Notes: generated from the sequence alone by a model not told the origin. Shown: positions 1 through 8,206, counted from the first letter of the stretch. The stretch: 18,464 bases of DNA from Bacillota bacterium (GCA_023443925.1 JAEZSL010000296.1:1-18464), one strand, 5' to 3'. Numbers and translations: made by a program.

Positions 1-800
1 TTATAATATTTAATCAGGCTGCTGTTAATTTTTTCGATACTGCTCTTGATGCTTAAGTTAAATTCAAAGATATCCGTATGTCTGCTGCAGAATAGTATCG
101 CCAGCTGATTGTCCTTCAAACTGACGGCATAGGTCTTTACCTTTTCTTCAAAATATTCATCCTTTGTAACAATCAGAAATTCCCCCACCACATTCTGGTT
201 CTCCAGGTTACTTTTATGCACAGCACTCTCCGAATGGATTCTTACGATTCCCGTGCAGTAATAATTTGCTCCAAGATCCAGCCGTAAGGTTCTGCCTTCC
301 TCTATAAGATTCTTCTTTCCCGCCGTATTTTGTATGATATCCTTTAAAAACTTTTCCTGGATCAATAAAACATTATCTTCAAATTGATTTTGCAGTTCTG
401 TCATATTCCGTTGTAAAGAAGCATTGTTGTCCAACTCTTCTTTGATTTTTTCCAATACCTCAAATAATTCCCCGGGCAGGAAAGGCTTCAGCAAATAGTT
501 TGTGACTCCTAACTGTATGGCTGTCTTGGCATAAATGAAATCATCGTATCCGCTTATGATAACAGTTTTTAAGTTTACCCCGGTCTCCTTGACCTGTTTT
601 ATTAAATCCAGACCGCTTAATAAAGGCATGCAGATATCTGTAATAAGAATATCCGGCTTTTGTTCTTTTATCATTTCAATTGCAGATGTCCCGTCTTCGG
701 CACAGCCTACAACCTCCATACCCAGGCCTGCATTATTGATGCTTTTTGCAACCAGATCTCTGATATAGGCTTCATCGTCCGCAATAACAATATGATACAT
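1..800 (-). CDS. YesN-type response regulator (receiver domain; C-terminus off the window)
   Basis: The minus-strand reading frame is open from the ATG at 800 to the left edge, about 266 codons, with no stop. Residues 1-120 form a CheY-like receiver: the acidic pair in ADDE (Asp8/Asp9), the phospho-acceptor Asp55 in LITDICMP, the Ser of VIISGYDD and the Lys of LLKPF are all present. The following segment (about 120-266) fits the variable linker of YesN-family regulators, which normally end in an AraC-type helix-turn-helix of about 100 residues; that part would lie outside the window. The ATG directly follows the TAA stop of the upstream kinase gene with no gap, indicating translational coupling. 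It probably receives phosphate from that kinase and controls the adjacent sugar-type importer (inference from context). Confidence is high for the receiver and moderate for the AraC-type output. Confidence 0.9.
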   Translation of the reverse strand, partial: MYHIVIADDEAYIRDLVAKSINNAGLGMEVVGCAEDGTSAIEMIKEQKPDILITDICMPLLSGLDLIKQVKETGVNLKTVIISGYDDFIYAKTAIQLGVTNYLLKPFLPGELFEVLEKIKEELDNNASLQRNMTELQNQFEDNVLLIQEKFLKDIIQNTAGKKNLIEEGRTLRLDLGANYYCTGIVRIHSESAVHKSNLENQNVVGEFLIVTKDEYFEEKVKTYAVSLKDNQLAILFCSRHTDIFEFNLSIKSSIEKINSSLIKYY

Positions 801-2627
801 TTAATCCACCTCCGTTATCTGAGCGGGTATGATAATGGTTGCCCTGGTCCATTCCCCGAATTTACTTTCCAGCATTAATCCATAGGCATCTCCGTAATAT
901 AGTTTAATCCTTTCATTTACATTGTAGATGCCGTAACCCTCCTCATGATTTATTTTTCCCTCAAGCAGGCAGTTATTAATGGTTTCCAGTCTATCTTCTT
1001 CAATCCCACATCCGTTATCTTCCACGCACATTTTCACCACGGCGATTCCGTTATCTTCCATATGGGTGCTGAAATAAATATGTATCATACCTTCCGTTTC
1101 TTTTCGTTTAATCCCATGATATATGGCATTTTCGACTAAAGGCTGCAAAATCAGTTTAATGGTTGGTGTCAAGAACAGCTCACTGTCTGCATCTATGTGA
1201 TAATTCAGTTTTGATTTATAGCGGATTCTCTGTATGTTCAGATAACTCCTCACATGCTCGATCTCATCCCGTAAAGTTATAATTTCATTGCCTTTGCTTA
1301 AACTTAGCCGGAAAAACTTACCCAGGGAATTCGCCAGTATGCTGATATCCGATGCTCCCTGATCGGCAGCCTGCCAGGTTATGGCATTTAGCGTATTGTA
1401 TAAAAAGTGAGGATTTATCTGAGCCTGAAGAGCTTTTAGCTCTGCCTTTCGCTTTAATTTCTGGACATTTTTCACGTTTTCCTTTTCTTCTTTCAGGGCT
1501 TCTATACTTAAATTGAGTTCCGTAATCAGATTGTCGATTTCACGAATCATTACATTAAAGCTGTCCGCAAGGTTTCCCACTTCGTTTTTATACGGGTAGG
1601 AAAACTTCACATGAAAATCCTGCCTGATGGCCTGCCGCATTATTTTATCCAGTTTATTCATAGGCGAAGTAATGCTATATGCCAGGATTATAATAGCTAA
1701 TATACTGACCGCTATTCCTATCAGAATGATAATAATAATGAAAGTCCTGAGGGCTTCTAAGTTGTTTAACAGACCAGTTTTGGATTTTAAACTGTATAAT
1801 CTCCACTCATTGGCTTTGATAACTGTAAAGGTGCCCAGGTATTCTTTACTGCCGTAAAGAACACTTTCGCATACCGCATTATTATTTCCCAGCGCTTCCT
1901 CCCTGAATTTTGCCGTTACCGCACGCTCCTCCTCACCGCAGTTAACAATGTTATTCCCCTCCTTATCCACGATAAACATTTTATCAACGGAACCGTAGCT
2001 TTCGTCAAAATATTTTATTAATTCCGACTGCTGGAGATTTACTACGATATATATATTTTCCCTGCTGCCAACCACAAGAAAGCGGAATACCACCGGTATA
2101 ACAATGTCATTTCCTATGTATATCTTGTCTTTCATGGAAGGAAACCAGGATATGGTTTTATTCGGGTCGTTTTCAAAGGCTTTATAGAATTCGGATTCCG
2201 TAAAATTAAAATCACGGCGCTTAATCTTGGAAAAATTATCGAATTCGCTGTATTTTGTATACATATAAACCGAATGGATGTACCGGTCACCCTGATATAA
2301 TTCAGTAAGGGAATCCGCAACATCCCCTAAGAGCCTGGAATAATTCTCGCCCTGGGGATTATTTAAATATTTGCTCATGGCCAGGGTAAAGGATTGGTTG
2401 TTGCACATGGCATAAACCCTTCGGATAATGGCCCGGATTCTGTCATGGATATAGTTATTGGCCTGGTAGATAATATCCTCCGAACTGCTGTAGGTATTCT
2501 CCAGGGTATCTTTAAATGCATAGTTATAATATAAAATTCCTGCAATACTGCTGTTGGCCAATAAAACCGTTACACACAATAAGATTATTTTCGTCCTGAT
2601 TTTCAGGTTTCCCATCTTTGTCTTCAT
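801..2627 (-). CDS. YesM-type membrane sensor histidine kinase
   Basis: A 608-residue sensor kinase. An N-terminal membrane helix (about 12-33) is followed by an extracytoplasmic, probably Cache-like sensing region (about 35-290), a second membrane helix (about 294-318), a HAMP linker (about 318-370), a coiled-coil stretch (about 370-397), and a His_kinase/HATPase module. The phospho-acceptor is His407 in AQINPHFLYNTLN, the signature of the YesM/LytS-like His_kinase family. The N box is PLVENAIYHG (Asn500) and the ATP-binding G box is EDNGCGI (about 536-542). It presumably senses an extracellular ligand or a loaded binding protein and phosphorylates the YesN-type regulator encoded immediately downstream. 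Its ribosome site is weak (AGG about 8 nt before the ATG). It lies 123 nt downstream of the permease genes and may be cotranscribed with them or use its own promoter (a TATAAT-like element reads on the minus strand at 2717-2722). Confidence 0.93.
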   Translation of the reverse strand: MKTKMGNLKIRTKIILLCVTVLLANSSIAGILYYNYAFKDTLENTYSSSEDIIYQANNYIHDRIRAIIRRVYAMCNNQSFTLAMSKYLNNPQGENYSRLLGDVADSLTELYQGDRYIHSVYMYTKYSEFDNFSKIKRRDFNFTESEFYKAFENDPNKTISWFPSMKDKIYIGNDIVIPVVFRFLVVGSRENIYIVVNLQQSELIKYFDESYGSVDKMFIVDKEGNNIVNCGEEERAVTAKFREEALGNNNAVCESVLYGSKEYLGTFTVIKANEWRLYSLKSKTGLLNNLEALRTFIIIIILIGIAVSILAIIILAYSITSPMNKLDKIMRQAIRQDFHVKFSYPYKNEVGNLADSFNVMIREIDNLITELNLSIEALKEEKENVKNVQKLKRKAELKALQAQINPHFLYNTLNAITWQAADQGASDISILANSLGKFFRLSLSKGNEIITLRDEIEHVRSYLNIQRIRYKSKLNYHIDADSELFLTPTIKLILQPLVENAIYHGIKRKETEGMIHIYFSTHMEDNGIAVVKMCVEDNGCGIEEDRLETINNCLLEGKINHEEGYGIYNVNERIKLYYGDAYGLMLESKFGEWTRATIIIPAQITEVD

Positions 2628-2750
2628 TGCATTAACCTGCCTGTCTCATATGATATATGTAATAATTTCTGAGATACCTTTTGCTGCTCTGTTAGCATAC
2701 TCCTCATTCCGTTTTCATTATATCATATTTCGGCAGTCTTTTTATTTATT

Positions 2751-3596
2751 TCAACCTTTTACCGCTCCGGCCGTCAGCCCGGCAATAAACTGCTTATTGG
2801 CAAAGAAATATACAATTAAAATTGGTATAATGGCAATGGAAGCCCCGGCTAACATAATATGCCACTCAGCTGTCGCATTCATGGAGTATTTAAGCTGGAC
2901 TACGGCAACAGTTAAGGTTTTCAGGTTTGGCATGGAGATACTCATTACCAAAGTGGTTACATAATCATTCCAGGCATTACGGAACGTAAATAAGGCAACA
3001 ACTGCCAGTATGGGTTTAATTAAGGGCATGATCACACGAAAGAAAATTCCATAGACCGAACAGCCGTCTATAATTGCAGCTTCATCCAATTCCTTTGGAA
3101 TGCTCTGAACAAAGCCCATGACCAGCAGAACATTAGAGGCCTGCCCCCCGGTCAGTGCTAAAATTAACCCAAATATATTTTTACTCAATCCGAACCGGCT
3201 TAACATATCGTAAATCGGGTACAGCGTTACAGAACCTAAAGCAATAAACATAAGCCCCACATAGAGAGACATAATAAATTTTTTTCCCACAAACTTTTTC
3301 CTTGCAAATACAAAGCCTGCCAGGGAAGAGGTAACAACCGCAATCAGCATACAAGCAGCACTTATAATAACACTGTTTAAGGTATATTTCGTAAAGTCAG
3401 CTTCCACAAATGCCTTGTAATAATTTTCAAAATGCCAGCCGCTCTCCGGTAAGAAGCTCCCCCCGGCAGTTAATTCGCTGTTGGTTTTAAAGGAACCGAG
3501 AACCGCATAAAGAATTGGATAGATTGTATATAGAATCATAATGGCTAGAAATATCCCTATTCCTACGCCGAATATAATCTTTTTTGATTTTGACAT
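2751..3596 (-). CDS. ABC sugar-type permease, MalG/CUT1 family
   Basis: A 281-residue inner-membrane permease with about six hydrophobic helices, starting with one at about 10-32. The cytoplasmic EAA loop that docks the ATPase is clear: KELDEAAIIDGCSVYGIFFR then VIMPLIKP, matching EAAxxDGx(n)PLxxP. This is the second membrane subunit of a CUT1-type importer for an oligosaccharide or similar solute. It follows the first permease after 56 nt, with an AAGGA ribosome site about 10 nt before the ATG. No ATP-binding subunit is encoded here; CUT1 systems in Firmicutes often share an MsmK/UgpC-type ATPase encoded elsewhere (family knowledge). The substrate cannot be assigned from the sequence. Confidence 0.93.
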   Translation of the reverse strand: MSKSKKIIFGVGIGIFLAIMILYTIYPILYAVLGSFKTNSELTAGGSFLPESGWHFENYYKAFVEADFTKYTLNSVIISAACMLIAVVTSSLAGFVFARKKFVGKKFIMSLYVGLMFIALGSVTLYPIYDMLSRFGLSKNIFGLILALTGGQASNVLLVMGFVQSIPKELDEAAIIDGCSVYGIFFRVIMPLIKPILAVVALFTFRNAWNDYVTTLVMSISMPNLKTLTVAVVQLKYSMNATAEWHIMLAGASIAIIPILIVYFFANKQFIAGLTAGAVKG

Positions 3597-3652
3597 GGTT
3601 GTTCTTCCTTTCTGGGGCGTTCGAAACGGTGCAATGAGTTTTCAGACACACC

Positions 3653-4597
3653 CTAATAGACGTCATCCAGTTTTTTTGAAATTAATAAATATACTACCGT
3701 AACAGCTCCTGCAATGAAAGCGGAAACCGCACTGACTGCCGCACCGTAGCCATACTGGGAGGCGACAATGCTGCCTGCCGATATGGGAAAGAAAAACTGA
3801 TATCCATAAAGAGACATGACCATGGTAGAATAATTCGGCCCGCCTTCCGTTAATACCATAACATTACTCATATCGTTAAAGGCTGCCGTTATGGACAGCA
3901 TTAAAATAATCTTTAATATAGGGCCTAACATAGGTATTGTAATATACCATAATGTCTGTAAACGGTTAGCACCGTCAATTCTGGCACTTTCCAATGCTTC
4001 TTCCGAAATTCTCTGAAGTCCTGCAATAAAATAAACCATATAATTTCCGATTCCGCCCCAAACAGCCGTAATGATTACGGTTTTCATGGCATTATCCGTT
4101 CCCAGCCAGTTAATAGGCTGGCTGATTATATTAAGCTCCAGCAGATACCGGTTAATTTGTCCGTTATATACGTTAAATAAAAGATAAAAAACAAGGCCCA
4201 TTACGGCGGAACTCATTATGGTCGGCACAAAAATGACACTTTGCAGCAATCCGTTACCTCTTCTTTTTTTATTTAAGAACAGTGCCAGCAAAAAGGCCAG
4301 GGGTATAATAAAAAGGATTTTTGCCCCTGCATAAACCAGGGTATTCTTAACGGTCTTCCAGTAGATTTCATCGTGAAAAACACGGATCAGATTATTAAAT
4401 CCTACAAATTTCGGTGCTGCTGTTCCGATTCCGCTGTACCGGTAAAATACATATTTTAGGGTCCAGATACAAGGATATATGGAAAAGGCAGCAAACAGAA
4501 TCAGGTTTGGCAGAAGCAGGCTGTACGACTGCAGATTCTCTTTGAGCCATTTTTTTCTTTTTTCAGGTGAAAGCCGTGGTTTTATCTCATTATGCAA
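3653..4597 (-). CDS. ABC sugar-type permease, MalF/LplB-like CUT1 family
   Basis: The first membrane subunit of the importer, about 314 residues with roughly six membrane helices; the first is at about 25-50 in this numbering. The EAA loop is seen as EEALESARIDGANRLQ followed by ITIPMLGP. The frame also opens at a TTG at 4621, but that codon sits in the foot of a strong hairpin and has no ribosome site. A second in-frame TTG at 4597 is preceded by AAAGGAAG about 6-8 nt upstream, and no ATG occurs before the first membrane helix, so a TTG start at 4597 is preferred. A basic N-terminus (many Lys/Arg) precedes the first helix, as in LplB/UgpA-like permeases. It pairs with the MalG-type permease 56 nt downstream. 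Confidence 0.9.
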   Translation of the reverse strand: MHNEIKPRLSPEKRKKWLKENLQSYSLLLPNLILFAAFSIYPCIWTLKYVFYRYSGIGTAAPKFVGFNNLIRVFHDEIYWKTVKNTLVYAGAKILFIIPLAFLLALFLNKKRRGNGLLQSVIFVPTIMSSAVMGLVFYLLFNVYNGQINRYLLELNIISQPINWLGTDNAMKTVIITAVWGGIGNYMVYFIAGLQRISEEALESARIDGANRLQTLWYITIPMLGPILKIILMLSITAAFNDMSNVMVLTEGGPNYSTMVMSLYGYQFFFPISAGSIVASQYGYGAAVSAVSAFIAGAVTVVYLLISKKLDDVY

Positions 4598-4620
4598 AAT
4601 TACTCTTCCTTTCTTTCCCA

Positions 4621-4669
4621 AAAGTGGGACTGGTGCAAAACAGCAATTATTTTGCTACAGTCCCACTTT
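4621..4669 (-). terminator. Strong intercistronic hairpin between binding-protein and permease genes
   Basis: Perfect 12-bp arms AAAGTGGGACTG (4621-4632) and CAGTCCCACTTT (4658-4669) enclose a second 6-bp stem GCAAAA/TTTTGC (4635-4640 with 4650-4655), separated by a 2-nt internal loop. On the minus strand the stem is followed by only four T, so it is more likely a partial terminator or 3'-end mRNA stabiliser than a full stop. By analogy with other binding-protein operons, it would let the lipoprotein be made in excess over the membrane subunits. Confidence 0.75.
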
Positions 4670-4712
4670 ATAACTTAATCTTTTCTAAGCTTCTTCCATT
4701 TAATATCTTATT

Positions 4713-6155
4713 CTATTTCGATGGATTCATCGGATCAAAACCGTCGATTTTAATTTCTGAACCGCCGCCTTCTTCAATACTGGCCTGCAATGCCGCATTA
4801 TACCGGTCTGTTAAATCCTTTAAACCTGATTCAATTTCCGTATCACCTAATATCATGTAAGCAAATGAAGTATACATATCCATGCCCTCCACGATAAACC
4901 CGCTGGCATTTGCCTCCTGGGGAGTTAAAGGCCATATGGCATCGGTAGAACCAATCAGCAGATCCTTATTATCTACATAAACCTGTGCAGGCTTTGCCTG
5001 CTTAATGACATCGGGTATGATGCTGATGCCCAAGCCGTTTTCATAATACTCAGCCAGATAATCCACACTTGTAAAAATTGTCCTGTAAGCTTTCCAGGCA
5101 GCCTCCAGATTCTTACTGTCCGCATTAAACAGGTAACCGCCGTTGGCTATATAACCCTGTGCACCGGCAACTTTTCCGCCGGTTACCGGAATCTGGGCAA
5201 CTCCCCAGGCGTCTGTCATAGGGAACTGGTTTGCATATACCCCCGGCTCCGCATGGGAGTAAGAGATATACATACCGATTTTACCTGCGGCAAACTGTGT
5301 TCTTAAAGGATCAATATCTAAAGATTCACAGCCGGGAAATGCTGCTTCCGGAGACATAAGTTCCTTCCAGGCTGAAATAATAGGAGCATAGCCCGAAAAG
5401 TCATATTTCCCTGCTGAAAAATCATATCCAGAAGCTCTGCCAAGTTCACGCTCCGCCTGGTATAAGATGGAACGCCCTAAAGCAGATGCCGGACTTTTCA
5501 TATTAGCGGCAAACCCGTAGATTCCTTCACCGGACAGTTTCTGTGTAATGATTTTTGCATCTTCTACCATTTCTTCCAAAGTGGAAGGAGGATTTGCGAT
5601 CCCTGCTTTTTCAAATATATTTTTGTTATAGAATAAACGTCCTGTCGTACCTGTCGTTGGTATGTAATATACTTTTCCATCATATTCATTTAATCCGGGA
5701 ATGATAAGGTCACCAAAAACCTTCTTAAAATCATCATCCATAAACTGGCTGTAGTCCGCCCATCTTCCGCTGTTTAAATACTTCTGGAAAATCTGTGTCT
5801 GGTGCACCAGAATATCCGGGGCTTCTCCGGACTGGAAGGCCATGTCGATTGCCTGTTCATAATTTTCTGTATAGATCTGATAATCGACAACTATATTGTC
5901 CGTATTATTTGCATTGTACTCTTCTACTTTTTTAGTGATTAAATCGGCGTCGTGCCTGTCCTTTGACCAGATAACGACCTTGGTTTTTTCACCTTGAGGG
6001 GCACTTTCCGTATTTGGAACATTCTTCTCCTCTGCAGTTGTTCCAGCCCCGTTTACTTCCCCCACAGTCTTGTCTTTACCGGCAGAACACCCTGCCAGTG
6101 AAAGCAGCATAACCATAACCAGCAGAATTGATAACAGTTTTTTTGTAAACTTCAT
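4713..6155 (-). CDS. Extracellular solute-binding lipoprotein of a sugar-type ABC importer
   Basis: A 480-residue family-1-type solute-binding protein. Residues 1-22 are a lipoprotein signal peptide (MKFTKK, a hydrophobic stretch, then the lipobox LSLAGC), so Cys23 should be lipidated and the mature protein anchored on the outer face of the membrane. A Ser/Thr/Glu-rich linker (about 24-56) leads into the binding fold, beginning with a TKVVIWSKDRHD strand. Regions such as YYIPTTGTTGRLFYNKNIFEKAG are typical of SBP_bac_1-type sugar binders. It captures an unidentified, probably carbohydrate, ligand and delivers it to the two downstream permeases. The ATG has a GGGAGG ribosome site about 6 nt upstream. 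It is the first gene of the minus-strand operon, with a long repeat-containing leader before it. Confidence 0.92.
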   Translation of the reverse strand: MKFTKKLLSILLVMVMLLSLAGCSAGKDKTVGEVNGAGTTAEEKNVPNTESAPQGEKTKVVIWSKDRHDADLITKKVEEYNANNTDNIVVDYQIYTENYEQAIDMAFQSGEAPDILVHQTQIFQKYLNSGRWADYSQFMDDDFKKVFGDLIIPGLNEYDGKVYYIPTTGTTGRLFYNKNIFEKAGIANPPSTLEEMVEDAKIITQKLSGEGIYGFAANMKSPASALGRSILYQAERELGRASGYDFSAGKYDFSGYAPIISAWKELMSPEAAFPGCESLDIDPLRTQFAAGKIGMYISYSHAEPGVYANQFPMTDAWGVAQIPVTGGKVAGAQGYIANGGYLFNADSKNLEAAWKAYRTIFTSVDYLAEYYENGLGISIIPDVIKQAKPAQVYVDNKDLLIGSTDAIWPLTPQEANASGFIVEGMDMYTSFAYMILGDTEIESGLKDLTDRYNAALQASIEEGGGSEIKIDGFDPMNPSK

Positions 6156-6191
6156 AAATTTCCTCCCTTTACATTATTTTTCTCTTAAAAC

Positions 6192-6299
6192 TTGATTCGG
6201 ATGTCAAAAGGTCTCTCTACATGTATTTTATGAATATAGAATATATATACGCTTGTATTCATTCAAAACACAAAATTGACCTTTTGACACTCGAATCAA
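6192..6299. promoter_or_regulatory. Long inverted repeat upstream of the binding-protein gene
   Basis: Arms of about 22 bp at 6192-6213 and 6278-6299 are inverted copies matching at 20 of 22 positions (only a central GA/CT dinucleotide differs). Each arm contains CCTTTTGAC or its complement. The 64-bp spacer is very AT-rich and includes TATATA/TATATT-like elements on the minus strand that could be a -10 box. The arrangement fits paired operator sites flanking a promoter (looping) or a large leader hairpin. The rest of the 265-nt gap between the FAD oxidoreductase and the binding-protein gene shows no gene. Confidence 0.6.
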
Positions 6300-6420
6300 A
6301 CTTACTACCTAATTTTATTACAATTTATATTTTCCGTAAATCCATTATCCGACCCTGGCATGTATAATATCTGATGTCCTTGTGTACCTGAAAAATTACT
6401 GCAGCATCAAACCGCCTGCT

Positions 6421-7740
6421 TTAGGTAAGAACCGCTCCCTGTCCTCTTAAAACCTCCTGTAGTTTATGTACCTGCAGCTGCCTGAAATCCACTTCTTCTT
6501 TCAAGCAGAGAGCTGCCGCGGCACCTGCCGCTTCACCGGTTGCAAAACAGGCCGGCATAACACGCAGGGAAGCCATCATGGCACGGTCGGAGCTGATGGT
6601 CCTGCCTGCAGCTATAAGATTCTCAAACCCTGCGGGTAAAAGAGAACGGTAAGGTATGGAATAAGCTTCCCCGGCTTTATATCTTGAGGTTACATACTCC
6701 CTGTCCTCTCCATAATCCTCTTCATCCGGCGTTGCGGCATGAATATCGATGGGATATGAATACCGTGCTATGGTATCTTCAAAATCCGCCCGTTTATAAT
6801 AATCTACTTTCGTCAGCCGATAATCACCAACGATACGCCTTGATTCCCGAAGCCCGATAACCGGCCCGGAAGATGCCAGTACCACATTTTCAGCACCCGG
6901 CACATATTTTCTTAAAAAGTTCATAAGCTCCGGGAGTTTTTGCCTGGCTTCGATTTCCGCCCTGGTCAGGTCATTTCCGTTCAGTGGGTTTAAATGGTAT
7001 ACATGACCGAAGTTCAGGCCGGCCATACCATCTGCCTGGAGGGCAATACCGGAGACATAGCGCTCATCTGCCGGGAAATCCCCCTGTTCTTTCGCTTTAT
7101 TTACAGCAATGTTGAGATTGCCGTCCTCACCGGTTTTTTCCGCATATTCCATGAATTTACCGGTATCCAGGTTACCGATGCGAAAGCATAGCGTACCTGC
7201 CTGGACTAAGCCATTCTCGTCCCCATATTCATAGGAACCTCCGGCCATGGCAACTAAATCCGCATCTCCCGTACAATCAATAAAATATTTCGCACCTATG
7301 GTAAAATTACCACCTTTATTATGTACTTCCACGGAATGAATTCTTCCGCCTTTATGGTTTACACCGGTTATTACCGTATGGAAAAGCAGATTGCAGCTGC
7401 TAGTTAAGGCCATCTGTTCCGTTACACGTTTTAAAACCTCTGGATCGATTGGCACCCAGTCAAACTCCTTAAGTCTTCCGGGTTTCTTATCATAAAAAGG
7501 GCTTATATAACTCTCCTTTTTCATCCGGTTCAGTACTTCAAGGCCAATCCCTCCTATAATTACCCTTTCACCGTCCGTATAGGGGCAAAATGCCGGAACA
7601 CAGGCATTGGTAGCCATACCGCCCAAATATCCGGCCTGTTCGATCAATAATACTTTTATCCCGTTCCTGGCTGCGGAAACTGCCGCCCCGATACCGGCAG
7701 GACCTCCTCCGGCTACAATTAAGTCGTATTCTTCCATCAT
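6421..7740 (-). CDS. FAD-dependent oxidoreductase (FAD_oxidored family)
   Basis: About 439 residues from the preferred ATG. A Rossmann dinucleotide-binding motif, DLIVAGGGPAGIGAA, lies at about residues 6-20, with the ribose-binding Glu at the end of the second strand (LLIEQ). A second FAD-contact segment, YFIDCTGDADL, occurs mid-protein, and the C-terminal NLIAAGRTISSDRAMMA...ATGEAAGAAAALC block is typical of the FAD_oxidored family. These are cytoplasmic flavoproteins often found beside carbohydrate genes; the substrate is unknown. The frame extends to a GTG at 7806, but that start lacks a ribosome site and adds 22 charged residues before the fold, whereas the ATG at 7740 has GAAAGG about 5-7 nt upstream. 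A second adjacent ATG follows. It lies 265 nt from the transporter genes on the same strand and may be separately transcribed. Confidence 0.88.
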   Translation of the reverse strand: MMEEYDLIVAGGGPAGIGAAVSAARNGIKVLLIEQAGYLGGMATNACVPAFCPYTDGERVIIGGIGLEVLNRMKKESYISPFYDKKPGRLKEFDWVPIDPEVLKRVTEQMALTSSCNLLFHTVITGVNHKGGRIHSVEVHNKGGNFTIGAKYFIDCTGDADLVAMAGGSYEYGDENGLVQAGTLCFRIGNLDTGKFMEYAEKTGEDGNLNIAVNKAKEQGDFPADERYVSGIALQADGMAGLNFGHVYHLNPLNGNDLTRAEIEARQKLPELMNFLRKYVPGAENVVLASSGPVIGLRESRRIVGDYRLTKVDYYKRADFEDTIARYSYPIDIHAATPDEEDYGEDREYVTSRYKAGEAYSIPYRSLLPAGFENLIAAGRTISSDRAMMASLRVMPACFATGEAAGAAAALCLKEEVDFRQLQVHKLQEVLRGQGAVLT

Positions 7741-7819
7741 GGCATCCTTTCTTTTCCTATCCTGTACTTTGACTTCGATATTCAAAAAATCTTCACTTAA
7801 CCGCACCTGTTATACTTAA

Positions 7820-7850
7820 GGCAAAGCAGATACCTGCATTCCGCTTTGCC
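7820..7850. repeat. Perfect 8-bp inverted repeat in the leader of the FAD oxidoreductase gene
   Basis: GGCAAAGC (7820-7827) and GCTTTGCC (7843-7850) are perfect complements around a 15-nt spacer. It lies about 80 nt before the preferred ATG at 7740, so it would be in the mRNA leader as a hairpin or act as an operator. No T tract follows, so it is not a classical terminator. Confidence 0.5.
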
Positions 7851-7853
7851 ACA

Positions 7854-7873
7854 TGTACAAAATACCTTGTACA
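7854..7873. promoter_or_regulatory. TGTACAA-N6-TTGTACA inverted repeat, possible operator
   Basis: A perfect 7-bp inverted repeat with 6-bp spacing (7854-7860 and 7867-7873), next to another GTACA element at about 7886-7890. A TATAAT-like -10 box reads on the minus strand at 7914-7919, so the repeat sits just downstream of a plausible start point for the FAD oxidoreductase gene, a common position for a repressor operator. The assignment is inference. Confidence 0.45.
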
Positions 7874-8046
7874 GCATAAGCTTTTGTACTGCTCATTAAA
7901 GTTTATCAGTTACATTATAAATTTAAATACAATAAACGACGGACCGGTGTATAATTATCGTATTTAATCTAATAGGCTCTGAGTGCCAAAAGATTAAATT
8001 AGTGTTTAGAATAATACCTGCATATCTATTTTACATGTTGTGAGTC

Positions 8047-8148
8047 CTTTTGACCTTCTAATTTATTATATATTCCTTAAAATACACGATAAGTTTCTTT
8101 TGACCTTGTAATCTTATTATATATTCCTTAAAATACACGATAAGTTTT
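8047..8148. repeat. Two tandem ~50-bp direct repeats upstream of the subtilisin-like gene
   Basis: The unit 8047-8096 is repeated at 8097-8147 with two or three differences, including a single-base insertion. Each starts CTTTTGACCTT and ends TACACGATAAGTTT. The first copy extends the shared motif to CCTTTTGACC. They end about 60 nt before the peptidase ATG and may be duplicated regulator sites or a duplicated promoter segment. The remaining divergent intergenic sequence (7874-8046) shows no gene. Confidence 0.8.
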
Positions 8149-8159
8149 CACCTTTGTAT

Positions 8160-8167
8160 CATATAAT
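8160..8167 (+). promoter_or_regulatory. Possible sporulation-type -10 element before the subtilisin-like gene
   Basis: CATATAAT lies about 40 nt before the ATG and resembles the mother-cell sigma-E -10 consensus (CATACAnT-like). An ATA-containing -35 region around 8140-8145 gives a spacing near 14 nt. The region is very AT-rich, so a chance match is quite possible. Confidence 0.25.
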
Positions 8168-8206
8168 AATATAATTTCATAATGTATCTCTGAAAGTTGT
8201 TTCAAA

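Noticed and set aside
6390..6423. An intrinsic terminator after the FAD oxidoreductase gene.
   Set aside because: The only pairing visible is a GCAG/CTGC 4-bp stem followed by a short T run, which is too weak to call.
6421..7806. The GTG at 7806 as the start of the FAD oxidoreductase.
   Set aside because: It has no ribosome site and would add 22 charged residues before the Rossmann fold. The ATG at 7740 has GAAAGG at proper spacing.
8047..8148. A minimal CRISPR array.
   Set aside because: The two units are tandem with no spacer between them, and no cas gene is present.
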